Assembly (NCBI GenBank): GCA_017516885.1
Contig: JAFXAR010000056.1
Span: 1-54,961 of the forward strand
Source of the DNA: Bacteroidaceae bacterium
GTDB taxonomy: Bacteria; Bacteroidota; Bacteroidia; Bacteroidales; Bacteroidaceae
DNA: 54,961 nucleotides
Direction of reading: 5' to 3'
A program made the translations under genes and the position numbers. The notes beneath the pieces are model-generated. The model was given only the letters and a program-made list of their open reading frames with translations, was not told the origin of the DNA and did no database searches. This document shows, piece by piece, positions 9,371-16,729 of this stretch; position 1 is the stretch's first letter, and each line of letters opens with the position of its first letter.

Positions 9371-9467
9371 TGGCAAAATATAAAATTTACGCATGCCAAG
9401 GCCGCTGCAATAATTGCAGGGCTTTAACCCAAAATTAGAAATAAATATAATATAACAGATACAGATT

Positions 9468-11009
9468 ATGGCTCAGGAAGATGTTTTCAAGAAAGTAGTT
9501 GCGCATTGCAAGGAGTATGGTTTCGTGTTCCCTTCAAGTGATATTTATGACGGATTGGGAGCGGTGTATGATTACGGACAGATGGGCGTTGAGCTCAAGA
9601 ACAATATCAAGACATATTGGTGGCAGAGCATGGTTCTGCTGAACGACAATATTGTGGGCATTGATTCGGCTATATTCATGCATCCCACAATCTGGAAGGC
9701 TTCGGGACATGTTGATGCTTTTAATGACCCGCTCATTGACAACCGCGATTCAAAGAAGCGCTATCGTGCCGATGTGCTCATTGAGGAGCAGATTGCAAAG
9801 TACGAGGAGAAGATGGAGAAGGAGGCGGCAAAGGCTGCCAAGCGTTTTGGCGAATCCTTCAACCGCGAGCTCTTCATGGAGACTAACCCCAAGGTGCTTG
9901 CCGAAAAGGCTAAGCGCGATGCCCTGCAGGAGCGTTTTGCAAAGGCGCTCAATGCCATGGACCTTGAGGAACTGCGTCAGATTATCATAGACGAGGAGAT
10001 TGCATGCCCAATTTCAGGTACACGCAACTGGACAGAGGTGCGCCAGTTTAACCTTATGTTCTCTACAGAGATGGGTTCAACAGCCGATGGCGCAATGAAG
10101 GTTTATCTTCGCCCCGAAACAGCCCAGGGCATTTTCGTGAACTACCTTAATGTGCAGAAGACCGGCCGCATGCGTGTCCCCTTCGGCATTGCGCAGATTG
10201 GCAAGGCTTTCCGCAACGAGATTGTCGCACGCCAGTTCATCTTCCGCATGAGGGAGTTTGAGCAGATGGAGATGCAGTTCTTCGTACGCCCCGGCAGCGA
10301 GCTTGAGTGGTTCAACAAGTGGAAGGAGACACGTTTGGCTTGGCACAAGGCGCTCGGCTTTGGCGATGAGGCTTACCGTTTCCACGACCATGATAAGCTT
10401 GCGCACTACGCCAACGCAGCAACAGACATTGAGTTCCGCATGCCATTCGGCTTCAAGGAGGTTGAGGGCATACACTCACGCACAAACTTTGACCTTGGCC
10501 AGCACGAGAAGTTCTCGGGCAAGAACATCAAGTATTTCGACCCTGAGACAAACGAGAGCTACACACCGTATGTTATTGAGACCTCTATCGGTGTCGACCG
10601 CATGTTCCTCAGCATAATGTGCGCTTCGTACTGCGAGGAGAAGCTTGAGAACGGAGAGACACGCGTTGTGCTCCGTCTGCCGGCTGCGCTTGCTCCTGTT
10701 AAGCTCGCAGTGCTTCCGCTTGTAAAGAAGGACGGCCTGCCCGAAAAGGCGCGCGAGATAATGAATGAACTCAAGTTCAACTTCAACTGTTACTATGAGG
10801 AGAAGGACTCTATTGGCAAGCGCTACCGCCGCATGGATGCCATTGGTACTCCCTATTGTGTTACAATTGACCACCAGACACTTGAGGATGGCATGGTTAC
10901 ACTGCGCGAGCGCGACACAATGGAGCAGCGCCGTGTTGCAATTGCCGACCTCCGTGGCATTATCCAGGATAATGTAAGCATTACATCATTGTTGAAGAAG
11001 CTTTCATAA
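9468..11009 (+). CDS. glyQS: Glycine--tRNA ligase (single-chain, class II)
   Basis: 513 residues, the usual length for the single-chain homodimeric (alpha2) glycyl-tRNA synthetase of Bacteroidota. It attaches glycine to tRNA-Gly in the cytoplasm. Visible family signatures are FPSSDIYDGLGAVYDYG at the N-terminus, the motif 2 region (RPETAQGIFVNY, then GIAQIGKAFRNEI and RQFIFRMREFEQMEMQFF), the motif 3 region (YVIETSIGVDRMFL) and a C-terminal anticodon-binding domain (APVKLAVLPLVKK, DSIGKRYRRMDAIGTPYC). It is the first gene of a compact operon: the FKBP lipoprotein gene starts 4 bases after its stop. No T-box-like leader is present. Confidence 0.97.
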   Translation: MAQEDVFKKVVAHCKEYGFVFPSSDIYDGLGAVYDYGQMGVELKNNIKTYWWQSMVLLNDNIVGIDSAIFMHPTIWKASGHVDAFNDPLIDNRDSKKRYRADVLIEEQIAKYEEKMEKEAAKAAKRFGESFNRELFMETNPKVLAEKAKRDALQERFAKALNAMDLEELRQIIIDEEIACPISGTRNWTEVRQFNLMFSTEMGSTADGAMKVYLRPETAQGIFVNYLNVQKTGRMRVPFGIAQIGKAFRNEIVARQFIFRMREFEQMEMQFFVRPGSELEWFNKWKETRLAWHKALGFGDEAYRFHDHDKLAHYANAATDIEFRMPFGFKEVEGIHSRTNFDLGQHEKFSGKNIKYFDPETNESYTPYVIETSIGVDRMFLSIMCASYCEEKLENGETRVVLRLPAALAPVKLAVLPLVKKDGLPEKAREIMNELKFNFNCYYEEKDSIGKRYRRMDAIGTPYCVTIDHQTLEDGMVTLRERDTMEQRRVAIADLRGIIQDNVSITSLLKKLS

Positions 11010-11013
11010 AGGT

Positions 11014-11625
11014 ATGAAAAAGATAAAACTGCTATCACTGCTTTCGCTCATGCTCTTTGCATTTGTATCGTGCGATGAGACTGAGGAGCCCGGCGAGTTT
11101 GATAACTGGCAGGTGCGCAACACCATGTACATTGACTCTATAGCCGAGGTGGCGCGTGCCAATGCCGATGGTTCGTGGAAAGTGTTCCCTGCTACCGGTC
11201 TTGATGAGAACCGTGAGTGGGGCAACGAGTACTATGTGTACTGTCAGGTGCTTCAGGCCGGCGATGGAGTAGGGCATCCGGCATATACCGATTCCGTTGC
11301 AGTTAACTACAGCGGCCGTCTGATACCCTCAAATTCATATAGTAAGGGCTATCTGTTCGATGCCTCATACAGCGGTGAGGAACTGAACCCATTGTTTGAC
11401 GTGCCTGCGAAGATGGTGCTTTCGGGCACTGTAAACGGCTTTAGTACAGCAGTGCAGCGCATGGTAGCAGGAAAGACCAAGAGCAGCGGCGACATTTGGA
11501 GAGTATATATACCCTCTAATTTGGCCTACGGCTCAAACAAGTATTCGGGAATACCGGCATACTCGGCATTGGTGTTTGAGATTAACCTTGTGGCATTCTC
11601 GCCTGCCGGAACTCCGCTGTTTTAA
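11014..11625 (+). CDS. FKBP-type peptidyl-prolyl isomerase lipoprotein
   Basis: 203 residues. The signal peptide ends in a lipobox (FAFVSC, Cys20), so it is a membrane-anchored periplasmic or surface lipoprotein. The C-terminal half is an FKBP fold: DSVAVNYSGRL, LFDASYSG, a central LSGTVNGFSTAVQRMVAGK (the family's VIxGWxEAxxxM region), WRVYIPSNLAYGS and SALVFEINLVAF. It is expected to isomerise Xaa-Pro bonds in exported proteins. Substitutions in the core (VNGFS for the usual GW.E) may mean weak catalysis. It lies 4 bases after glyQS and 23 bases before the DUF3467 gene, in one transcription unit. Confidence 0.85.
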   Translation: MKKIKLLSLLSLMLFAFVSCDETEEPGEFDNWQVRNTMYIDSIAEVARANADGSWKVFPATGLDENREWGNEYYVYCQVLQAGDGVGHPAYTDSVAVNYSGRLIPSNSYSKGYLFDASYSGEELNPLFDVPAKMVLSGTVNGFSTAVQRMVAGKTKSSGDIWRVYIPSNLAYGSNKYSGIPAYSALVFEINLVAFSPAGTPLF

Positions 11626-11648
11626 GTAACCGTTTAATAACAAATGCT

Positions 11649-11954
11649 ATGGAAATGAAAAAGGATAACCAGTTCCAGATTGAACTGAAGGAAGATGTTG
11701 CCGAGGGCATTTACGCAAACCTTGCCATTATTGCGCATTCAACATCGGAGTTTGTATTTGACTTCGTGCGCATGATGCCCGGAGTTGCAAAGGCGCAAGT
11801 GAAGTCGCGCATTGTAATGACCCCTGAACATGCAAAGCGTCTTGCAATGGCACTGAACGATAACCTGATGAAATATGAGGCGCAGTTTGGCGAAATACGT
11901 CTGCCTGAGCGCAACGGCCATGCTCCTGTGCCTACGTTCAAGGTAGAGGCATAA
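11649..11954 (+). CDS. DUF3467 family protein
   Basis: 101 residues with the features of the DUF3467 family: FQIELKEDVAEGIYANLAII, SEFVFDFVRMMPG, VKSRIVMTPEHAKRL and a downstream LxxNLxxYE segment. These small cytoplasmic proteins are widespread in Bacteroidota and other phyla; the function is unknown. It is the last gene of the glyQS operon and ends 10 bases before a 52-bp palindromic terminator. A second ATG two codons in (MKKDNQ) is also possible. Confidence 0.85.
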   Translation: MEMKKDNQFQIELKEDVAEGIYANLAIIAHSTSEFVFDFVRMMPGVAKAQVKSRIVMTPEHAKRLAMALNDNLMKYEAQFGEIRLPERNGHAPVPTFKVEA

Positions 11955-11964
11955 TACGCAAAGA

Positions 11965-12016
11965 TAGACTAACACAAACCGCCGCGGCAGCTGCCGCGGC
12001 GGTTTGTGTTAGTCTA
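11965..12016. terminator. 52-bp perfect palindrome, bidirectional terminator
   Basis: Positions 11965-11990 are the exact reverse complement of 11991-12016, with no spacer and a GC-rich core (CCGCCGCGGCAG). It serves the + strand glyQS operon and the - strand AraC gene, whose stop codon (12009-12011) lies within the right arm. There is no long U-tract. Confidence 0.8.
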
Positions 12017-12890
12017 CCATCACTCCCTTGCAGCGGAACTCTGAAAGCGAGTAGCCTGTGTGGCGTTTGAAGTACCGGTTCAGATAGCTCTGGTCGGGGA
12101 AGCGGAATTCGTTTACAAGTTCCTGAAAACTCTTGTGAGTGTACATTAGTGCAACCTGCAGCTCAATTATTGTATGGTGGTCGATAATCTCCTTTGCATT
12201 CTGTCCGCTTGCCCTCTGGCATACGGCATTGAGGTGGCGTGTGGAGATTCTCAGCATGTCGGCATAGTACTGCACCGAACGCTCTTCGCGGAATCTTTGT
12301 GTCAGCAGGGTGCGGAAATCGTAGAAAATCTTGTCCTTGCTCTCCGTTACAAGCTCCTTTGATGCTGGGCCGTTATCCTTGCTTATGTGCTTTATGTAGA
12401 GCAGCAGGGAGTTTACAAGCAGTATAATGTTCTGCTGGCAGAACTCTGCATTCTCCTCAGCCTCAATCTCGGCGCACATTATGTCAACCTGCTTGAATAT
12501 GTTGTTTATGAAAAGCTTTTCGTTCTCGCTGTTGCAGCCCTGGTGCGTGCGGCTCTCTATGCCCTGTATCGTCTCAATGCTCATTGAACTGCGGGCTGCC
12601 AGCCAAACATGCTTTGAGAGGCCAAGAAGGCGTGCCGAAAAGTCGCTGGTAATGTCGAGCAGCAGGATGCTTGAACCCATGGGGCATATAATCAGCTGTC
12701 CGGGCGTAAAGCGGTACTTGTGGCCGTCAATGGTAAAGAGCGCTTCGCCGCTCTGGCAGTAGAAGATTGATGTGTGCTGCATTTGGTACACATGCTGCAC
12801 AAATTGCTGCAATGATGACTGTATTGTTGCAAATCCCTGCTGGGGTATCTTTTTAAGGTAAATGTTATTCATAGTGTTATTGCTGTTCAA
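12009..12890 (-). CDS. AraC-family transcriptional regulator
   Basis: 293 residues. The N-terminal half is a cupin-like sensor domain (FYCQSGEALFTIDG, YRFTPGQLIICPMGSS). The C-terminal 100 residues hold the two AraC helix-turn-helix motifs: YYADMLRISTRHLNAVCQ and a second with the diagnostic FRFPDQSYLNRYFKRHTG followed by SLSEFR. The ligand and targets cannot be read from sequence. A promoter with near-perfect Bacteroidota spacing lies 32 bases upstream. The gene is convergent with the glyQS operon. An internal start at the seventh codon (MNN) is possible. Confidence 0.9.
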   Translation of the reverse strand: MNSNNTMNNIYLKKIPQQGFATIQSSLQQFVQHVYQMQHTSIFYCQSGEALFTIDGHKYRFTPGQLIICPMGSSILLLDITSDFSARLLGLSKHVWLAARSSMSIETIQGIESRTHQGCNSENEKLFINNIFKQVDIMCAEIEAEENAEFCQQNIILLVNSLLLYIKHISKDNGPASKELVTESKDKIFYDFRTLLTQRFREERSVQYYADMLRISTRHLNAVCQRASGQNAKEIIDHHTIIELQVALMYTHKSFQELVNEFRFPDQSYLNRYFKRHTGYSLSEFRCKGVMVD

Positions 12891-12921
12891 ATGTCAGGCG
12901 TTTTATTTGTTAACGACGCTG

Positions 12922-12952
12922 CAAATTTAGTCAAAAAGCGCGTATGGACAAA
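12922..12952 (-). promoter_or_regulatory. Promoter of the AraC-type regulator
   Basis: On the - strand, TTTG (12949-12952), 19 bases, then TAAATTTG (12922-12929). Both elements and the spacing match the Bacteroidota housekeeping consensus, 32 bases before the start codon. Confidence 0.75.
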
Positions 12953-13022
12953 GAAAAAATGACCATCACTGCGCAATATGTACAAAATTTATATTTTTAG
13001 TGCCTTTTTTGAATGCCGCAAA

Positions 13023-13055
13023 CAAAAAAGAGACTGGCATTTTACAGCCAGTCTC
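13023..13055 (-). terminator. Terminator of the tmRNA gene
   Basis: Read on the - strand: GAGACTGGC, an 8-base loop, GCCAGTCTC, then TTTTTTG. A perfect 9-bp stem with a U-tract lies about 40 bases downstream of the tmRNA 3' end. Confidence 0.9.
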
Positions 13056-13095
13056 AGTGTTGCGGAAGGTATAAGCGATAACCGCCCATTTCTAA

Positions 13096-13492
13096 TGTGG
13101 AGCTAGAGGGAGTCGAACCCTCGTCCAAACAGGGAAACCATATGCTTTCTACACGCTTAGTCATCGGTAGGGTTTTCGAGCACAGGCAAGACCGCGACCG
13201 CCAACCTGCGCCTTATCCTCTTGAATGTCGCCATTGCATCGAGGCCTGCAATGGTTAGTCCCGATTTGCCTGCACCACCGTATCGGATTGCTTCGGAACA
13301 ACAGCGTCCGGGTGATGTCCTGTCCCAGCACCTTGTGCCGGGATTAAGCTAATCTACTGTACTTCGATTAAGCAGCAAGAGCGTAGTTATTGTTGCCAGA
13401 TAAATTTTTGCGGGCTCAGATTATAGTGCAAACCAACGAGGCACTGCGTGCTTACATACCTTTTCTACCCGCTGTCAAATCCAGATAGCCCC
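13096..13492 (-). ncRNA. ssrA: Transfer-messenger RNA (tmRNA)
   Basis: The RNA starts GGGGCUAUCUGGAUUUGACA, the classic tmRNA 5' end, and ends with a tRNA-like T-arm (GAGGGUUCGACUCCCUC) and UAGCUCC, which pairs with 5' GGGGCUA to form the acceptor stem. CCA is not encoded (ACA in the genome). The tag frame at 13368-13397 reads GGC AAC AAT AAC TAC GCT CTT GCT GCT TAA, giving GNNNYALAA. tmRNA frees stalled ribosomes and tags the nascent chain for proteolysis. It has its own promoter and U-tract terminator. Confidence 0.97.
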
Positions 13493-13507
13493 GGTATATT
13501 TCGGGCG

Positions 13508-13538
13508 CGAAGTTAGTCTCTTTTTTCCGTTCCTGCAA
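13508..13538 (-). promoter_or_regulatory. Promoter of ssrA
   Basis: On the - strand, TTG (13536-13538), 20 bases, then TAACTTCG (13508-13515), close to TTTG-N20-TAnnTTTG. It lies 16 bases before the mature tmRNA 5' end, as expected for a short leader removed by RNase P. Confidence 0.6.
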
Positions 13539-13622
13539 CAGCTTTTGTCTTTTTTATGCTTTTATATGTTCTGTGACCGTTTATTTTTGTGCCGGTTTCT
13601 TATTCCTTTGCGCTAAATGTAA

Positions 13623-13630
13623 TACCTTTG
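13623..13630 (+). promoter_or_regulatory. -7 box of mntP
   Basis: TACCTTTG matches TAnnTTTG and is 24 bases before the mntP start. No convincing -33 element and no yybP-ykoY manganese riboswitch could be seen in the short leader. Confidence 0.5.
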
Positions 13631-13653
13631 CACCAATAATATTCATGTAGTAT

Positions 13654-14229
13654 ATGACACACATTGAAGTTTGGCTCATGGCGCTGGCGCTGGCAATGGA
13701 CTGCTTTGCGGTATCTATGGCGAGCGGCATAATATTCAAGAGGTTTATGCCCCGGCAGATGCTTGTCATGGTGTTGCTCTTCGGCCTGTTTCAGGCTCTC
13801 AACCCATTGCTCGGATGGCTTGGCACCGAACTGTTCAGGGATTTAATTGAGAGCATTGACCATTGGATTGCATTCGGAATCCTTGCCTTCCTTGGTGTGC
13901 GCATGATTATGGATTCGTTCAAGGAGGAGGAGAAGAAGAGCTTTAATCCCCGCCGCATGAAGGTGATTGTAACCTTGGCCGTTGCAACAAGCATTGATGC
14001 CCTTGCTGTTGGAATTTCATTCTCCTGCATGGGTTACTCTTCGCTTGTGCCGCTTCTCTATCCTTTGGCGGCAATTGGCGCTGTATCGTCATTGATGACA
14101 GCGCTTGGACTGTGGATTGGGGTGCGCTTTGGAAGAGCCTTTGCCGAACGGCTGCGCGCCGAACTGTGGGGCGGTCTTGTGCTTATTGCAATTGGTGTGA
14201 AGGTGCTCATGGAGCATCTTGCGGAATAA
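13654..14229 (+). CDS. mntP: Manganese efflux pump MntP
   Basis: 191 residues, the usual MntP length, with about six membrane helices arranged as two related halves. Each half carries an Asp-containing motif of the family: MALALAMDCFAVSMASGI near residue 10-25 and ATSIDALAVGISF near residue 110-122. The family exports Mn2+ across the inner membrane and protects against manganese excess. The gene stands alone: tmRNA is divergent upstream and RNase Y convergent downstream, with a 28-bp palindrome between. Regulation is likely at the promoter, since no riboswitch was recognised. Confidence 0.95.
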   Translation: MTHIEVWLMALALAMDCFAVSMASGIIFKRFMPRQMLVMVLLFGLFQALNPLLGWLGTELFRDLIESIDHWIAFGILAFLGVRMIMDSFKEEEKKSFNPRRMKVIVTLAVATSIDALAVGISFSCMGYSSLVPLLYPLAAIGAVSSLMTALGLWIGVRFGRAFAERLRAELWGGLVLIAIGVKVLMEHLAE

Positions 14230-14254
14230 GGAATTTTTTGTTCATCTTCAGCAT

Positions 14255-14282
14255 GTGAGGGCGGCCTTAAGGCCGCCCTCAC
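14255..14282. terminator. 28-bp perfect palindrome between mntP and rny
   Basis: GTGAGGGCGGCCTT is followed directly by its reverse complement. It lies between convergent genes (stops at 14229 and 14296) and probably ends transcription in both directions. The usual U-tract is missing. Confidence 0.75.
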
Positions 14283-14295
14283 TGCAATAATGTTC

Positions 14296-15837
14296 TTATC
14301 GTGCGTAATTGATTGCGCGGGTCTCTCGTATAACGGTGATTTTTACCTGTCCGGGGTAGGTCATCTCGTCCTGAATCTTTTTTGCAATCTCGCCTGAAAG
14401 CTGTTCGGTCTGCTTGTCGTCAATCTTGTCAGCGCCCACAATCACGCGCAGCTCGCGGCCGGCCTGGATTGCGTAGGTCTTTGTTACGCCGGGGTACGAC
14501 ATTGCCAGCTGTTCAAGGTCGTGCAGGCGCTTGATGTATGCCTCTACAATTTCACGGCGTGCGCCCGGACGTGCGCCTGAAATGGCATCGCAAACCTGTA
14601 CAATTGGAGCAATGAGGCTTGTCATCTCAATCTCGTCGTGGTGAGCTCCTATGGCATTGCATATATCGGGTTTCTCCTTGTACTTCTCGGCAATCTTCAT
14701 GCCATACTCTGCATGTGGCAATTCGGTCTCCTCGTCGGGCACCTTTCCAATGTCGTGAAGCAGTCCGGCACGCTTTGCCTTCTTGGGGTTAAGGCCAAGC
14801 TCAGCGGCCATCACAGCGCAAAGGTTTGCTGTTTCGCGTGCGTGCTGCAGCAGGTTCTGGCCGTATGATGAACGGTATTTCATCTTGCCTATGATGCGTA
14901 TGAGTTCGGGGTGCATGCCATGGATTCCAAGGTCAATGGTAGTGCGCTTGCCGGTTTCAATAATCTCCTCTTCAATCTGCTTCTTTACCTTTGCCACAAC
15001 CTCCTCAATGCGTGCGGGGTGTATGCGTCCGTCGGCAACGAGCTGGTGCAGTGCAAGGCGTGCTATTTCGCGGCGAACAGGGTCGAAGGCGCTGAGGACA
15101 ATTGCTTCGGGGGTGTCGTCAACTACAATCTCAACGCCGGTTGCCGCCTCAAGAGCGCGAATGTTGCGTCCCTCGCGGCCAATGATGCGGCCCTTCATTT
15201 CGTCATTGTCAATGTGGAACACTGTAACCGAGTTCTCTATGGCTGTTTCGGTGGCAACACGCTGTATTGTCTGAATCACAATCTTCTTTGCCTCCTTGCT
15301 GGCTGTCATTTTGGCATCGTCAATAATGTCGTTTATGTACGATGCAGCCTCGCTTTTAGCCTCCTCTTTCAGCGACTCGACAAGCCTCTCCTTTGCCTCT
15401 TCGGCCGAAAGGCCGCTTATTGACTCAAGCTTTTCCAGTTCCTGTGCATGGAGCTTGTCTATCTCCTCCTGCTTGCGCTCAAGCACTCCCTTTTGCGCTT
15501 CAAGATTGTCCTTGAATGTGTCAAGCTCGCTCTTGCGGCGCTGAAGGTCCTCGTTGCGCTGGTTGAACTGCACCTCGCGCTGTTTCAGCTGGTGCTCGGC
15601 CTGCTGAATCTTGTTGTTGCGCTGCGAAATCTCTTTCTCAAGCTCTGCCTTCTTGTTAAGGAACTTCTCCTTTACCTCAAGCAGCTTGTTCTTCTTGATG
15701 ACCTCGGCTTCCTTGTGCGCATCGTCAATTATGCGCTGATGCTTTGCCTTAAGGCCGAATTTGTTTATTAAATATTGGCTCACGGCACCTATTATTGCTC
15801 CCGCTGCCAACCCTGCAACTAATAATGTAATTTCCAT
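14296..15837 (-). CDS. rny: Ribonuclease Y
   Basis: 513 residues, standard for RNase Y, the membrane-anchored endoribonuclease that starts mRNA decay. The order of domains is: N-terminal membrane helix (residues 3-25), a long charged coiled coil (about 30-150, rich in [10 protein letters not shown] and QLKQREVQF-like heptads), a KH RNA-binding domain ([19 protein letters not shown] near 215) and an HD phosphohydrolase domain with [13 protein letters not shown], whose His-Asp pair binds the metals. It is downstream of zapA on the same strand, a neighbourhood common in Bacteroidota. A bulged hairpin lies in the 117-base gap to zapA. Confidence 0.97.
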   Translation of the reverse strand: MEITLLVAGLAAGAIIGAVSQYLINKFGLKAKHQRIIDDAHKEAEVIKKNKLLEVKEKFLNKKAELEKEISQRNNKIQQAEHQLKQREVQFNQRNEDLQRRKSELDTFKDNLEAQKGVLERKQEEIDKLHAQELEKLESISGLSAEEAKERLVESLKEEAKSEAASYINDIIDDAKMTASKEAKKIVIQTIQRVATETAIENSVTVFHIDNDEMKGRIIGREGRNIRALEAATGVEIVVDDTPEAIVLSAFDPVRREIARLALHQLVADGRIHPARIEEVVAKVKKQIEEEIIETGKRTTIDLGIHGMHPELIRIIGKMKYRSSYGQNLLQHARETANLCAVMAAELGLNPKKAKRAGLLHDIGKVPDEETELPHAEYGMKIAEKYKEKPDICNAIGAHHDEIEMTSLIAPIVQVCDAISGARPGARREIVEAYIKRLHDLEQLAMSYPGVTKTYAIQAGRELRVIVGADKIDDKQTEQLSGEIAKKIQDEMTYPGQVKITVIRETRAINYAR

Positions 15838-15865
15838 AAAAATTTAAATTAAATATATAATAAAA

Positions 15866-15930
15866 CGCACCGCTGCATTCTTGACGCACGCTGTGTTGCG
15901 TGTGTCTGGTCTTGTGAATGCTGCAATGCG
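15866..15930 (-). other. 65-base bulged hairpin between zapA and rny
   Basis: The outer arms 15866-15880 and 15916-15930 pair at 12 of 15 positions, and a second inner stem (ACGCA / TGCGT) is possible. On the - strand it is followed by TTTTATTATATATTTA. It could be a partial terminator that sets the zapA-to-rny ratio, an RNA processing site for RNase Y autoregulation, or a small structured RNA. Confidence 0.4.
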
Positions 15931-15954
15931 TGAAACTGCCGTGTGAAGGGAAGC

Positions 15955-16251
15955 TTACTTCTGTTCCTTCAGTGTTTTGTCAATCAGGCGTGTGAGTTCG
16001 TTGACCTTGTGCATAACTTCGGCCGAACCAATCTCATCGTTCTGCTTTATGAGGTCAAATGCAATGTCGAGCGCCGCCATTGTGACTACTCTTACATCGC
16101 CTTCGCCCGCATAAGGGTCTTTATATATTGACAGTTTATCGTTTACAACCTGTGCCGCCTTTCTGTAGTAGGGCTCTTCGCTCCTTGTTACGTTGAGCGG
16201 GTACGATATTCCGTCTATTATAAGGTTTATTCCCAGTTTCCTATCTTCCAT
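15955..16251 (-). CDS. zapA: Cell division protein ZapA
   Basis: 98 residues from the ATG at 16251; an in-frame TTG two codons upstream is less likely. The ZapA pattern is clear: LGINLIIDGISYPLNVTRSEEPYYRKAA (split across the N-terminal beta-hairpin), then VVTMAALDIAFDL and a C-terminal coiled-coil helix (VNELTRLIDKTLKEQ). ZapA binds FtsZ and cross-links protofilaments at the division ring in the cytoplasm. It is preceded by a small coiled-coil gene 25 bases upstream and followed by rny, forming a division and RNA-decay operon. Confidence 0.93.
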   Translation of the reverse strand: MEDRKLGINLIIDGISYPLNVTRSEEPYYRKAAQVVNDKLSIYKDPYAGEGDVRVVTMAALDIAFDLIKQNDEIGSAEVMHKVNELTRLIDKTLKEQK

Positions 16252-16276
16252 GTGCAAAGCCTCTCCTGATTATACG

Positions 16277-16570
16277 TCATTTCTTTAGCGACTCGATGCA
16301 ACGGTCGATTTCACGCACCAGCCTTGATATTTTCTCTTTGGCCTCGTCTGCCGACTCTGAACTCAGTGAAATTACCTTGGCCTGTTTTAGGTTGTTGTAG
16401 CTGCTTTCAAGTGCCGAATAGCGCATTCTCATTTCCTGCAGCGCATTTTCTTTCTCCTGCAGCAGCGATGACAGTTCCTTAAGCTGCTCCTTGTTCTGCT
16501 TGTATTCATATACAAGACGGTGGAGCTTCTCTTCAAAGGTTTCAATTGCTATTCTGTCATTCTCTGTCAT
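16277..16570 (-). CDS. Small coiled-coil protein, probable ZapB-like division factor
   Basis: 97 residues with nearly continuous heptads (FEEKLHRLVYEYKQNKEQLK, LSSLLQEKENALQEM, ALESSYNNLKQ) and a C-terminal helix (KISRLVREIDRCIESLKK). It has no signal peptide or membrane segment. It sits 25 bases before zapA on the same strand. A small coiled-coil protein next to zapA recalls ZapB, which bridges ZapA to the nucleoid, but the similarity is of type and position only. A -7-like box (TATATTTG) is 18 bases upstream. Confidence 0.75.
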   Translation of the reverse strand: MTENDRIAIETFEEKLHRLVYEYKQNKEQLKELSSLLQEKENALQEMRMRYSALESSYNNLKQAKVISLSSESADEAKEKISRLVREIDRCIESLKK

Positions 16571-16588
16571 AATACAACAATCATTTTA

Positions 16589-16596
16589 CAAATATA
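16589..16596 (-). promoter_or_regulatory. -7 box of the coiled-coil/zapA operon
   Basis: TATATTTG on the - strand, 18 bases before the coiled-coil start codon. It is an exact TAnnTTTG match; the -33 element is not clear. Confidence 0.5.
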
Positions 16597-16676
16597 TGAG
16601 AAAATTTGTAGAATGTGAAGGAATTGTTATTTTTTTTCTCTTTTTTCTGTTTAGCATGATACTTTGCAGCACAGTG

Positions 16677-16720
16677 CCGCCTGCTTGTTGCGTGCGTATT
16701 GTTGCTGTGCAAGCAGGCGG
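16677..16720. terminator. Hairpin after the C10 peptidase gene
   Basis: CCGCCTGCTTG (16677-16687) pairs perfectly with CAAGCAGGCGG (16710-16720), with a 22-base loop. It is 9 bases beyond the peptidase stop codon. The T-tract (TGTGTTTTTTT) lies on the + strand side, so the signal looks best in the + direction, although the gene that needs it is on the - strand. Confidence 0.6.
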
Positions 16721-16729
16721 TGTGTTTTT

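Larger units (their letters stand above)
8983..9467. other. 485-base gene-free region
   Basis: It holds a terminator (9006-9046), a -7-like box (9219-9226) and a 73-bp mobile-repeat-like hairpin (9298-9370). No coding frame is credible, and no tRNA or known riboswitch was seen. Confidence 0.7.

Noticed and set aside
9230-9467. T-box leader of glyQS
   Set aside because: No T-box sequence or specifier stem was seen, and T-boxes are not typical of this phylum.
13493-13653. yybP-ykoY manganese riboswitch upstream of mntP
   Set aside because: The leader after the likely promoter box is only about 20 bases and no matching structure is present.
15838-15954. 6S RNA next to zapA
   Set aside because: The gap is only 117 bases and lacks the long central bubble of 6S RNA; only a bulged hairpin is supported.
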